A DNA stretch of 46,413 bases from Methanomicrobiaceae archaeon (GTDB lineage: Archaea; Halobacteriota; Methanomicrobia; Methanomicrobiales; Methanomicrobiaceae). Where the stretch lies: positions 1 to 46,413 of the forward strand of contig JAFGWE010000041.1 of assembly GCA_016937345.1 (NCBI GenBank), given 5' to 3'. Position 1 is the stretch's first letter. Each line of letters begins with the position of its first letter. Shown one piece after another: positions 9,500 through 16,832 of this stretch. The position numbers were made by a program, and so were the translations under genes. The notes below the pieces were generated by a model that was not told where the DNA came from, did no database searches, and saw nothing but the letters and a program-made list of their open reading frames with translations.

Positions 9500-9546
9500 A
9501 TACGGATACCCGTATCATTTTTTATAATATTAAGGATAACCGTAAT
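9500..9546 (+). promoter_or_regulatory. Two operator copies flanking the marR TATA box
   Basis: A perfect 16-bp inverted repeat ATACGG-ATAC-CCGTAT occupies 9500-9515. TTTATAATAT, a good TATA box, follows at 9521-9530. A related element GGATAACCGTAA lies at 9534-9545, exactly 30 bp after GGATACCCGTAT (9504-9515) and identical at 10 of 12 positions. The start codon is at 9550, so the transcript should be leaderless. This fits autorepression by the MarR protein encoded directly downstream. Confidence 0.65.
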
Positions 9547-9549
9547 AAT

Positions 9550-10161
9550 ATGGATAAAATGCTGCCAATAGTGGCATTAAGAGAGTGCACTGTTTTTATT
9601 CATACGTGGATGAGTGTTCTTTTACGGACAGAAATGGGAAAAAAAGGCATGTTTTCGCCTGTTGCACTTGGAATTTTGTATATGGCGTATTTTCACAAAA
9701 TAAGAATGAAGGATATTTCAGAGAGGTTTAATGTGTCTGCCAGCACTGCAACCGACTATGTAAACAACCTCGAAAAGAACGGGTTTGTAAAGAGAGTCCG
9801 TGGCGAGGATGACAGGCGTGATATTTATATTGTTCCGGAAAAGAAAGGGGAAAAATGGATTCTTGAAAGGGAGACTGAAATATTTTCATTTTTGGATAAG
9901 AGGCTTGCAGTTCTTGAGCCTTCCGAGCAGAAGACGTTCTTAAGCCTTCTTGCAAAGTTCACCGGATACGGTGACGGAAAAGATCATGACATTCTTCTTA
10001 TGAATATGGTGAATGAGGCTGCAAAGGAAGGGACTGCTGCGGCTGAAAAAGAAGGCGGGGGATATGAGCGTGTTGAGGAGATGGTAAAAAGAGTTTACGG
10101 TCAAAAAAATCCTTATATTACAAAAGGGGGCTTTGAAAGTGTTGAAAGAAAGGATATGTGA
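9550..10161 (+). CDS. MarR-family transcriptional regulator
   Basis: A winged-helix DNA-binding protein of 203 residues. Helix-turn-helix residues about 56-78 (FNVSASTATDYVNNLEKNGF) and the MarR wing with the diagnostic DRR (RVRGEDDRRDIYIVP, about 80-96) are clear. Flanking helices should form the dimer interface. The C-terminal 40 residues are longer than usual for MarR and end in a charged tail. The ATG at 9550 lies four bases after a duplicated operator, so self-regulation is likely. The methyltransferase gene starts inside its 3' end, indicating co-transcription. The effector is not visible from sequence. Confidence 0.9.
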   Translation: MDKMLPIVALRECTVFIHTWMSVLLRTEMGKKGMFSPVALGILYMAYFHKIRMKDISERFNVSASTATDYVNNLEKNGFVKRVRGEDDRRDIYIVPEKKGEKWILERETEIFSFLDKRLAVLEPSEQKTFLSLLAKFTGYGDGKDHDILLMNMVNEAAKEGTAAAEKEGGGYERVEEMVKRVYGQKNPYITKGGFESVERKDM

Positions 10162-10804
10162 AACAGATGACGGGATTCAGTCCGCCGAAATAGTATCTGA
10201 TTTTAATTTAATGCAGAGGAGTCTGAGGGATAAAAATCTTCTTTCAACGAATGATATAATCAAATCCGGAATAAATTTTGGATGCGGTCTTGAAATAGGC
10301 CCGGGCCCCGGATACCTCGGTCTTGAATGGCTTTCAAAGACATTGGATACAGAGCTTTTCGGTCTTGAGATAAGCCCTGCGATGATAAGTACAGCACGGG
10401 AAAACTCAGTTGAATACGGACTTTCGGAGAGGGTATCTTACTGTTGTGGCAATGCGCTTGATATGCCGTTTTCTGACAATTCACTAGATTTTGTATTCTC
10501 AAATGGATCCATGCATGAGTGGGAGGATCTCAAGTCGGTTTTTTCTGAGATCTACCGCGTTTTAAAGCCCGAAGGGAGATTTTTCATATCTGATCTAAAG
10601 AGAAATATCTCTTTTTTCATTCTTTTTCTTATGAAGATAACTGTAAATAAAAAAAGCTTAAAAGAAGGTCTTATAACTTCAGTAAATGCTTCGTATACAA
10701 AAGAAGAGATTGCAGGTATCCTTAGCGGAACAGATTTCAAAGGAGATTTTTTCGTATCGGAAGATCTGTTTGGTCTCAATATTTCCGGTAAAAAATCCCC
10801 CTGA
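10139..10804 (+). CDS. Class I SAM-dependent methyltransferase
   Basis: A cytoplasmic Rossmann-type methyltransferase of 222 residues. Motif I LEIGPGPGYLGLEWL is near residue 50, the acidic end of strand 2 is LFGLEIS, and motif IV/post-IV is DFVFSNGSMHEWED followed by YRVLKPEGRFFISDL. The acceptor substrate cannot be told; the family includes UbiE-like and small-molecule enzymes. I prefer GTG 10139, eight bases after GGGGG, over the TTG at 10133. It overlaps the end of the MarR gene by 23 bases and is convergent with a zinc-ribbon gene 6 bases away. The MarR protein probably controls it. Confidence 0.88.
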   Translation: MLKERICETDDGIQSAEIVSDFNLMQRSLRDKNLLSTNDIIKSGINFGCGLEIGPGPGYLGLEWLSKTLDTELFGLEISPAMISTARENSVEYGLSERVSYCCGNALDMPFSDNSLDFVFSNGSMHEWEDLKSVFSEIYRVLKPEGRFFISDLKRNISFFILFLMKITVNKKSLKEGLITSVNASYTKEEIAGILSGTDFKGDFFVSEDLFGLNISGKKSP

Positions 10805-10810
10805 TAATTT

Positions 10811-11095
10811 TTACTTGAAGTTGTATTTCCAGCGCTTTAATTCCGGTATTACCTGAAGATTTATTTCAATGGCCTGCTTGTATGGCATAATCCCCATTTG
10901 ATCATATTTTTTCGCACAGGTCTCTATCATGTCTTTGAGAGTCAGGTCAGGTTCTATGAATTTTCCTCTCATGTAGCAGTAATTGCAGTAATCCAGAGAC
11001 TTTTTTCCATCCGGTTCGATTCCGAGATCATCCCGGTTTTTTATCGGCATTCCACAGGACTGGCAGATGAGATCCTCTTCCCCCTCCATAATCAA
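10811..11095 (-). CDS. Putative zinc-ribbon domain protein
   Basis: A small soluble protein of 94 residues. Two CxxC knuckles (C11/C14 in ICQSCGMP and C37/C40 in YCNYCY) are followed by GKFIEPDLTLKDMIETC, the layout of the zf-ribbon_2 family found in bacteria and archaea. The C-terminal half is helical. Family function is unknown; the domain is sometimes linked to regulators. It is convergent with the methyltransferase gene. The start could be either of two Met codons three residues apart. Confidence 0.85.
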   Translation of the reverse strand: MIMEGEEDLICQSCGMPIKNRDDLGIEPDGKKSLDYCNYCYMRGKFIEPDLTLKDMIETCAKKYDQMGIMPYKQAIEINLQVIPELKRWKYNFK

Positions 11096-11371
11096 TCACC
11101 CGTTTTGAGTCTATGTGTTTTTGTCTAAAAAACATTTTGATTTTATATTTTCTTTTATATTATCTAATAATAAGAGGAGATATATATTCAGTCTGTAAGC
11201 AGAATCGCCATATTTTCGGGTTTTATCAACGCAAGGGAAGGGTATGGCAGTCCCGGCTGTCTTTTTCATGTTTATTCCGACTGCATGGCTTAAGTATACC
11301 TGTATAAAAATCTGAGTCTGTTCGCTTCATAAATGTTTTTTTTGACAGCAATCAAATAATATTGCAGGACA

Positions 11372-11836
11372 ATGACACAAATTACAATAGAAAAAATAAA
11401 TGAGAAAAATTTTACAGATTTTCTAACCCTTATAACAAAACTTGCCGAATATGAAAAACTGATGCCGCCAAACGAGGATGCAAAATGTCGTCTTAAAGCG
11501 GATGCCTTCTCCAAAAATCCAAAATATGAGGCGTATATTGTATATTCAGACGGAGTTTTGGCCGGCTACATTACGTTTTATTTCACCTACTCCACATTTC
11601 TTGCAAAACAGACCCTTTATCTTGAGGATATTTTTGTTCTGGAGGAGTACAGAAAGAGAGGAATCGGAAAGACTCTCTTTGAATTCTGCAGAAGTAAAGC
11701 TGCAGAAAGAGGCTGTGGGAGGATGGACTGGACAGTTTTAACATGGAATGAGCCTTCGATAAAGTTTTATGAAAAATTCGGTGCGGAAAGGCAGGACTGG
11801 TACTTATACAGGCTTAATGAAGATAAGTTGAGCTAA
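11372..11836 (+). CDS. GNAT-family N-acetyltransferase (spermidine acetyltransferase-like)
   Basis: An acetyl-CoA-dependent transferase of 154 residues. The acetyl-CoA pyrophosphate loop is RKRGIGK (94-100), preceded by the strand LYLEDIFVLEEY and followed by a helix and the C-terminal WNEPSIKFYEKFGAE that closes the active site. The arrangement is closest to the diamine/spermidine acetyltransferase subgroup, so polyamines or other small amines are possible substrates; that is inference. The ATG has CAGGA upstream, and GTATAAAAAT near 11302-11311 is a possible TATA box. A 16-bp palindrome covers the stop codon. Confidence 0.9.
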   Translation: MTQITIEKINEKNFTDFLTLITKLAEYEKLMPPNEDAKCRLKADAFSKNPKYEAYIVYSDGVLAGYITFYFTYSTFLAKQTLYLEDIFVLEEYRKRGIGKTLFEFCRSKAAERGCGRMDWTVLTWNEPSIKFYEKFGAERQDWYLYRLNEDKLS

Positions 11837-11850
11837 AATTTGCAAATTTT
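11835..11850 (+). terminator. 16-bp palindrome at the stop codon of the GNAT gene
   Basis: AAAATTTGCAAATTTT is a perfect palindrome overlapping the stop codon, followed by one more T. It could act as a terminator or as a protein-binding site. With no loop, it is a weak RNA hairpin. Confidence 0.35.
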
Positions 11851-11879
11851 TACACTCTCGCGGTGCACGGTTAAGACAC

Positions 11880-11980
11880 TTATAATGTTTTGATAAAAAT
11901 ATGAATTGAGAGATTCTATTCGTTGTAATATTGGATTGTCATTTACATAATTCAATATGGCGAGACAGATAATCTCTTAA
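11880..11980 (+). ncRNA. Possible structured RNA or leader before the restriction-modification genes
   Basis: TTATAATG at 11880-11887 would start transcription near 11907. Exactly there begins an outer arm TTGAGAGATT (11906-11915) that pairs fully with AATCTCTTAA (11971-11980). Inside, ATATTGGATT (11928-11937) pairs fully with AATTCAATAT (11949-11958). Each stem uses one G-U pair that is valid only in the plus-strand RNA. The two stems are separated by 12 bases on each side and the end loop is 11 bases. A/T richness makes chance pairing possible, so this is a hypothesis. Confidence 0.3.
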
Positions 11981-12097
11981 AATTATTGAATTTAGAATTT
12001 GAAAATATGAGATAGTAGGTATTATTTTTCTTAATATCCCATATGTTTCTTATTCAGGACACGATAGTTCAATTTATGATTAAAGGACTTTTGAGAT

Positions 12098-12955
12098 ATG
12101 AGAAAAAACAAACTTGTCATGCCAATTCTTAAATGGGTCGGTGGAAAACGTCAGCTTTTGGATGAAATAAGTTCATTATTTCCGAAAAGAATTACATCCT
12201 ACTGCGAACCTTTTATGGGGGGCGGAGCAGTTTTGTTTTTGTTACAGCCAAATAAGGCCACAGTAAATGACTTAAATACTGAATTAATTAATGTCTATCA
12301 AGTATTACGTGATGATATTGATGATCTTATAACTGATTTACAAAAGCACAAAAATGAATCTGAATATTTTTATCGTATAAGGGATCTTGATAGAGATAAG
12401 GATATATATAGAGGATTATCTAATGTGGAAAAAGCCTCTCGCATGATATATCTTAATAAAACCTGTTATAATGGCTTGTTTAGAGTAAATAGTGCTGGGG
12501 AGTTTAATACCCCTTTTGGAAGTTATAAAAATCCTAATATTATTAATGAGCCTGTATTAAGGGCTGTAAATAAATATTTTCAAACCGCAGAGATCACTTT
12601 TTCAAGTAAAGATTATTATGAAGTATTAAAGGACCTCTCAAAAAATACATTTGTTTATTTGGACCCACCATACGATCCTGTTTCAGGAACTGCAAATTTT
12701 ACAGGATACAATAAAGGGGGTTTTGACAAGGATGAACAGGTTCGATTAAAAGATGCCTGTAATTATCTCAATGATCATGGGATCAAGTTTTTACTCTCAA
12801 ACTCGGCAACTGATTTTATTAAGGATTTGTATAAAGATTATACTATTACAACTGTAAAAGCAAAACGTGCTATAAATTCTATTGCAAGCAAAAGAGGGGA
12901 GATTGACGAAGTATTGGTAAGAAATTATGACGAAGTCAGAACCAACAAAAAATGA
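12098..12955 (+). CDS. D12-class DNA adenine N6-methyltransferase (type II RM)
   Basis: The modification enzyme of a type II restriction-modification pair, 285 residues. It has the alpha-class order of the Dam/M.DpnII-like D12 family: LKWVGGKRQLL near the N-terminus, the AdoMet motif PFMGGGAVLF, YLNKTCYNGLFRVN, then the catalytic DPPY (D189-Y192) and the C-terminal NRxY-like end. The recognition site cannot be read from sequence; GATC is common in this window, so no avoidance argument can be made. It overlaps the endonuclease gene by 29 bases. Base and codon use are visibly more A/T-rich than in the flanking housekeeping genes, consistent with transfer. Confidence 0.93.
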   Translation: MRKNKLVMPILKWVGGKRQLLDEISSLFPKRITSYCEPFMGGGAVLFLLQPNKATVNDLNTELINVYQVLRDDIDDLITDLQKHKNESEYFYRIRDLDRDKDIYRGLSNVEKASRMIYLNKTCYNGLFRVNSAGEFNTPFGSYKNPNIINEPVLRAVNKYFQTAEITFSSKDYYEVLKDLSKNTFVYLDPPYDPVSGTANFTGYNKGGFDKDEQVRLKDACNYLNDHGIKFLLSNSATDFIKDLYKDYTITTVKAKRAINSIASKRGEIDEVLVRNYDEVRTNKK

Positions 12956-14219
12956 TGGAGCATGGGAATGTTTATTTGAAAAATACTCTATCCTCAAGAA
13001 AATAGAACAGGATGGAGGATATAGTATAACTGCAGATCAAATTCGTGATTTCCGAGAACCTCGTTTAATGGCAAAATTTGATCATAGAATCAATTTACCT
13101 GAAATTTTTTCAAAAAACAATCTCTCTATTTTGCCAATAACTAGGGGGAAATACTTCATATCTCATATTAATACATATCATACATTTGAAAATCCGGAAA
13201 AGGAAATCATTCACATAGATTTTCCATCTCATATACAGAGTATATCTCCTCAAAATATTCCTAGTGAAGCTATTGCTCTGAATTGTGCATTTATCACTGG
13301 TATCATGGAGGACTTCTTGGAAGATTCAGATTTATGTCCCACTGTTAATGGAAGAATGGGTGCTGATTCATTCAGTTTTGAGATATCCAGTGCAATAGGC
13401 TCAAAGAGAACCCTTATTCAAGTGAACAATTCTCAAATTGAGATTGATGCAGCCTATGAGGGAGTAAATTATCTCTCCCTTATTGAAGCAAAATGTGATA
13501 TATCTGATGATTTTCTAGTTCGGCAAATCTATTATCCTTACAGGGTTTGGAAAGACAGAGTTTCAAAGAGAATTAAATTGGTTTATCTGGTATATTCAAA
13601 TAGCATTTTTAGTCTCTATGAATATTGCTTTGATGATCCTAATTACTATAATTCACTTAGGCTAAATAAGCAGAAACATTATTCTATTGAAAATACGGAT
13701 ATTGAAATTAATGACATAATGCAGGTATCATCGGCAGTATCTTTCGTAGATGATCCTTTTGCTGTACCCTTTCCTCAGGCAAATAACTTTAAACGTATAA
13801 TTAATCTATGCGAATTGCTTCAAAAATCAGATCTCACAAGAGAGGATGTTACAAGCGAATATGCCTTTGATATAAGGCAAACCAATTACTATACAGATGC
13901 CGGTAGATATCTTGGACTCATAAAAAAAGATTCTGTTAACAGTAAAATAACTTATTCATTAACTGATTATGGTCGTCAAATTTTGAAAATGCAGTATAAA
14001 CAACGTCAACTTGAATATGTTAGATGTATTTTATCGCATAGAATATTTCATGAAGTGCTCAGAGCATATTTTGAAACAGGTGAGATGCCAAATAAAGATT
14101 CTATTGTGGAAATCATGAAATTGTATAAACCCCTAAATATCAAATCAGAAGATACCTATAGAAGACGTTCATCTACAATAAAGGGCTGGATAAACTGGAT
14201 TATTGGTTTGTTATATTAA
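12927..14219 (+). CDS. Type II restriction endonuclease (PD-(D/E)XK)
   Basis: Probable partner endonuclease of the preceding methylase, 430 residues. A PD-(D/E)XK core is readable: E172-I-D174, twelve residues, then E187-A-K189 (IEIDAAYEG ... LSLIEAKC), with a following QIYYPYRVW helix. The C-terminal third (about 290-400) looks like a winged-helix domain (DIRQTNYYTDAGRYLGLI, then YSLTDYGRQIL), possibly used for site recognition. The 29-base overlap with the methylase gene shows translational coupling. I do not recognise the specificity. It is A/T-rich like the methylase. Assignment rests on the motif and on context. Confidence 0.82.
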   Translation: MTKSEPTKNDGAWECLFEKYSILKKIEQDGGYSITADQIRDFREPRLMAKFDHRINLPEIFSKNNLSILPITRGKYFISHINTYHTFENPEKEIIHIDFPSHIQSISPQNIPSEAIALNCAFITGIMEDFLEDSDLCPTVNGRMGADSFSFEISSAIGSKRTLIQVNNSQIEIDAAYEGVNYLSLIEAKCDISDDFLVRQIYYPYRVWKDRVSKRIKLVYLVYSNSIFSLYEYCFDDPNYYNSLRLNKQKHYSIENTDIEINDIMQVSSAVSFVDDPFAVPFPQANNFKRIINLCELLQKSDLTREDVTSEYAFDIRQTNYYTDAGRYLGLIKKDSVNSKITYSLTDYGRQILKMQYKQRQLEYVRCILSHRIFHEVLRAYFETGEMPNKDSIVEIMKLYKPLNIKSEDTYRRRSSTIKGWINWIIGLLY

Positions 14220-14292
14220 AAATGCTGGCAATTTCTGATTTTTCCATAATTTTCTAATTAATTAGAAAGTCAATGGGAGTATTTGTATTAAA

Positions 14293-14934
14293 ATGAATCT
14301 GAAATTCGGGCATAGAATGCTTTTAATGGCGGCCGGCCTTTTTATAATGACTTTTGGCGTTGCCCTCTCAACAAAAGCAGACCTCGGGACAACTCCGGTT
14401 TCATGCATACCTTATGTACTGAGTCTGGCTTCTCCCCTAACGATGGGAACCTGGACTTTTATCATGAATGTGCTGTTTGTGATAATCCAGTATCTTCTGC
14501 TTAAAGGTGAATTTAAAAGTTACCAGTGGTCACAGATAGCGGTAATCTTTGTGTTCAGCGCATTTATTGACATTAATATGTATCTGGTTTCAGGTCTTTT
14601 GATATCCGGTTATCTGATGCAGTGGATATTTTGTCTTTTGAGTTTTTTTTTCATTGCAGTCGGAATCAGCCTGCTTTTAAAGGCAGATATTCTTATGATG
14701 GCGGGTGAGGCGCTTGTCCTTGTAATATCCCACGTATTGCATGCGGAATACGGGAGAATAAAAATATTTTTTGACTCAATAATGGTTCTGGGGGCTGTTA
14801 TTCTGTCGTTTTCACTACTGGGAGGCCTTTTAGGCGTCCGCGAGGGAACAGTTGCAGCGGCTATCTGTGTCGGAATGATAGTACGCCATATCATGCGGCT
14901 TCCGGGATTTGGCGTAAAGACGCATGATAAGTGA
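14293..14934 (+). CDS. YitT/YczE-like integral membrane protein
   Basis: A 213-residue membrane protein with five probable transmembrane helices. The N-terminus (FMTFGVALSTKADLGTTPVSCIPYVLS) is the typical start of the YczE/YitT-like family, in which a short Gly-Thr-Pro loop follows the first helix; the same motif recurs around VGISLLLKADI, suggesting an internal duplication. Family function is unknown; bacterial members are suggested to affect transport or peptide export. It lies between the restriction genes and a DUF234-type ATPase but its base composition is like the core genome. Confidence 0.82.
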   Translation: MNLKFGHRMLLMAAGLFIMTFGVALSTKADLGTTPVSCIPYVLSLASPLTMGTWTFIMNVLFVIIQYLLLKGEFKSYQWSQIAVIFVFSAFIDINMYLVSGLLISGYLMQWIFCLLSFFFIAVGISLLLKADILMMAGEALVLVISHVLHAEYGRIKIFFDSIMVLGAVILSFSLLGGLLGVREGTVAAAICVGMIVRHIMRLPGFGVKTHDK

Positions 14935-14965
14935 TTTTGGGTTTTGGTTATTAACTGTAGAATAA

Positions 14966-15002
14966 TATTATATAATTTAGTTGAGTATTGAGTAGTATAC
15001 TT
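14966..15002 (+). promoter_or_regulatory. TATA box for the ATPase gene at 15003
   Basis: ATTATATAA at about 14968-14976 lies 27-35 bases before ATG 15003 and predicts a start near 15000, so the message would be leaderless. This supports the ATG at 15003 over the TTG at 14988. Confidence 0.5.
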
Positions 15003-16454
15003 ATGTCTCAACTAAACATCGGGCAAAAATTTGTTGACCGTGATAATGAACTGGAGTTTTTAAACGGGCATTACAACTCAGAAATTCCGGAATTCATTAT
15101 TATATATGGCAGAAGACGGGTGGGTAAAACAACTCTTATCTTCAGATTTTTGCAAGATCATCCCGGTTTTTATTTTATGGCCTCAGAAGAGGGAAGAGAG
15201 GCAAATATTCGGGATTTTGCCGATGTGGCCGGGAATTATCTCAATGACCCTGATTTTAAGCGTATAAATTTTCCCGACTGGGATAGTGTTTTTAAATCTC
15301 TTTTAAATCACAGAAATTTCTACCCTGAAACCGGTGAGAAGGCAGTAATAATTATTGATGAGTTTTCATATCTTATTTCGAAAGATTCGGGTGTTCCTTC
15401 TGCATTTCAGAAAATATGGGATCTTCTGCTTAAAAATGAGAATATAATGCTTATTTTATCAGGTTCTTCAGTAAGCACGATGGAGACTGAGGTTTTAGGA
15501 TATAAAAGTCCTTTATACGGCAGAAGAACCGGGCAGTGGCAGGTTGAGCCTCTTTTTTATCCATATATCAGGGAATTTCTGCCATACCGTGAAGAGGAGC
15601 TTGTTATGGTATGGTCTGTTATCGGCGGAGTTCCTGCATATCTGAGACTTTTCGATCCAAAAGCAGGATTCTGGGATAATGTTCTTCTGCAGATGATAAA
15701 CAAAGGTTCATATCTTTACCTTGAGGCTGAGATATTGCTTCATTATGAGTTTCGTGAGGCAGGCAACTATATTTCGATTCTTCGTGCTTTATCCTCCGGA
15801 TTTACAAATCTCTCCTCTGTATGTCAGGCAACAGGGCTTGATAAAAGCATGGTCTCAAAATATCTTTCAGTTCTCACAAATCTGCACTTAATTCTGGATG
15901 AGGCACCGGTAACTGCACATGCCGGTTACAGAAGGAGGCATTACCGCATTTTGGATCCTTATCTGAATTTCTGGTTTGCAGTTATATATCCGCACAGGAT
16001 GGAGATCGAAACAAAAAGAGGTTCAGATGTGCTTTTGTCAGTAAAATCCCGGATGTCTCCGTATTTCGGAAAGATGTTTGAGAATCTCTGTATGGATCTT
16101 ATAAGGGGCGGGTTTTTCTTCGGGGATTTCTCATTTTCGCGGCTTGGCAGATGGTGGTTTAAGGAGGATGAGATCGATATTGCAGGCCTTGATGAAGCGT
16201 CCGGAAAAATTCTTCTATGCGAGTGCAAATGGATGAGTCTTTCTGAAAAGAAGGCCAGAGGTATTTTAAAAGCTATTGAGGAGAAGTCGGCCCTTGTTGA
16301 ATGGAGAAATTCAGAGAGGGAGGAGGTTTTTGCCCTTTTTGCGAAGGAGATTTCAGGAAAGGAAAAACTCAGGGATGAGGGTTACCGTGTCTTTGATTTA
16401 AAGGATTTGAGAGAGGAGAGTGAGAGGTTTTTGATTATGAAGAGTCAGGATTAA
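15003..16454 (+). CDS. Archaeal AAA-type ATPase with C-terminal DUF234 nuclease-like domain
   Basis: A 483-residue P-loop ATPase of the archaeal ATPase/DUF234 family. Walker A is GRRRVGKTT (36-44), Walker B is VIIIDEF, and a sensor motif LSGSSVS follows. A winged-helix stretch (LSSVCQATGLDKSMVSKYL) precedes the C-terminal DUF234 domain, where EIDIAGLDE then LLCECKW looks like the PD-(D/E)XK fold with D/E...ECK intact. The family is widespread in archaea, often near mobile or defence genes, and has no settled function. The supposed role in DNA handling or defence is inference from the fold and neighbourhood. Confidence 0.9.
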   Translation: MSQLNIGQKFVDRDNELEFLNGHYNSEIPEFIIIYGRRRVGKTTLIFRFLQDHPGFYFMASEEGREANIRDFADVAGNYLNDPDFKRINFPDWDSVFKSLLNHRNFYPETGEKAVIIIDEFSYLISKDSGVPSAFQKIWDLLLKNENIMLILSGSSVSTMETEVLGYKSPLYGRRTGQWQVEPLFYPYIREFLPYREEELVMVWSVIGGVPAYLRLFDPKAGFWDNVLLQMINKGSYLYLEAEILLHYEFREAGNYISILRALSSGFTNLSSVCQATGLDKSMVSKYLSVLTNLHLILDEAPVTAHAGYRRRHYRILDPYLNFWFAVIYPHRMEIETKRGSDVLLSVKSRMSPYFGKMFENLCMDLIRGGFFFGDFSFSRLGRWWFKEDEIDIAGLDEASGKILLCECKWMSLSEKKARGILKAIEEKSALVEWRNSEREEVFALFAKEISGKEKLRDEGYRVFDLKDLREESERFLIMKSQD

Positions 16455-16832
16455 TTGTGAACTGAGCCTGTTTACTTATTAATTTTTTTTAAAGGTCTTC
16501 AGATCTCTAGCTACCTGATGTAGAGAATATCTAGGTTCCTCGGTTTATGGCATTTTTTGCCGATATAATTTTTAAATTTAGAGATATCAAATACGTAATT
16601 TTTTCATTTTTTTAAAAATAAAAAAACCGATTTAATTATTTTTTATTGTATATTTTCCAATATTTTTTTTGAAAATTTACACTAAGATAATATGACTAAT
16701 ATTTTTTAATCTTTAAGAGTTCAGCTTTTCGTAATAGACAAATTCAATACTAAATGCGCTAATTATAGATTAGCGGGGTGTCTAATAACGAATTATAAGT
16801 TAAGTAATTATAACTTAAAAAAAGGGAAATTT
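16455..16832. other. A/T-rich intergenic region with nested inverted repeats
   Basis: No gene is visible in these 378 bases. The 3' half contains an inner perfect inverted repeat CGCTAAT (16757-16763)/ATTAGCG (16769-16775) with 5-base loop, enclosed by an outer imperfect pair CGTAATAGACA (16730-16740)/TGTCTAATAACG (16779-16790). Then AAGTTA (16797-16802) is repeated inverted as TAACTT (16811-16816). TTATAAG near 16793-16799 may be the TATA box for the gene at 16833, which would place the nested repeat just upstream as an operator. AAAGGG at 16821-16826 is the ribosome site. Confidence 0.45.

Noticed and set aside
11113-11307. 64-codon plus-strand open frame in the gap before the GNAT gene
   Set aside because: No domain pattern, no ribosome site, and Leu/Tyr/Phe-rich composition typical of chance frames.
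12098-14219. GATC as the recognition site of the RM system, inferred from the Dam-like methylase
   Set aside because: D12-class methylases recognise many sites, and GATC occurs freely in this window, so sequence alone gives no support.
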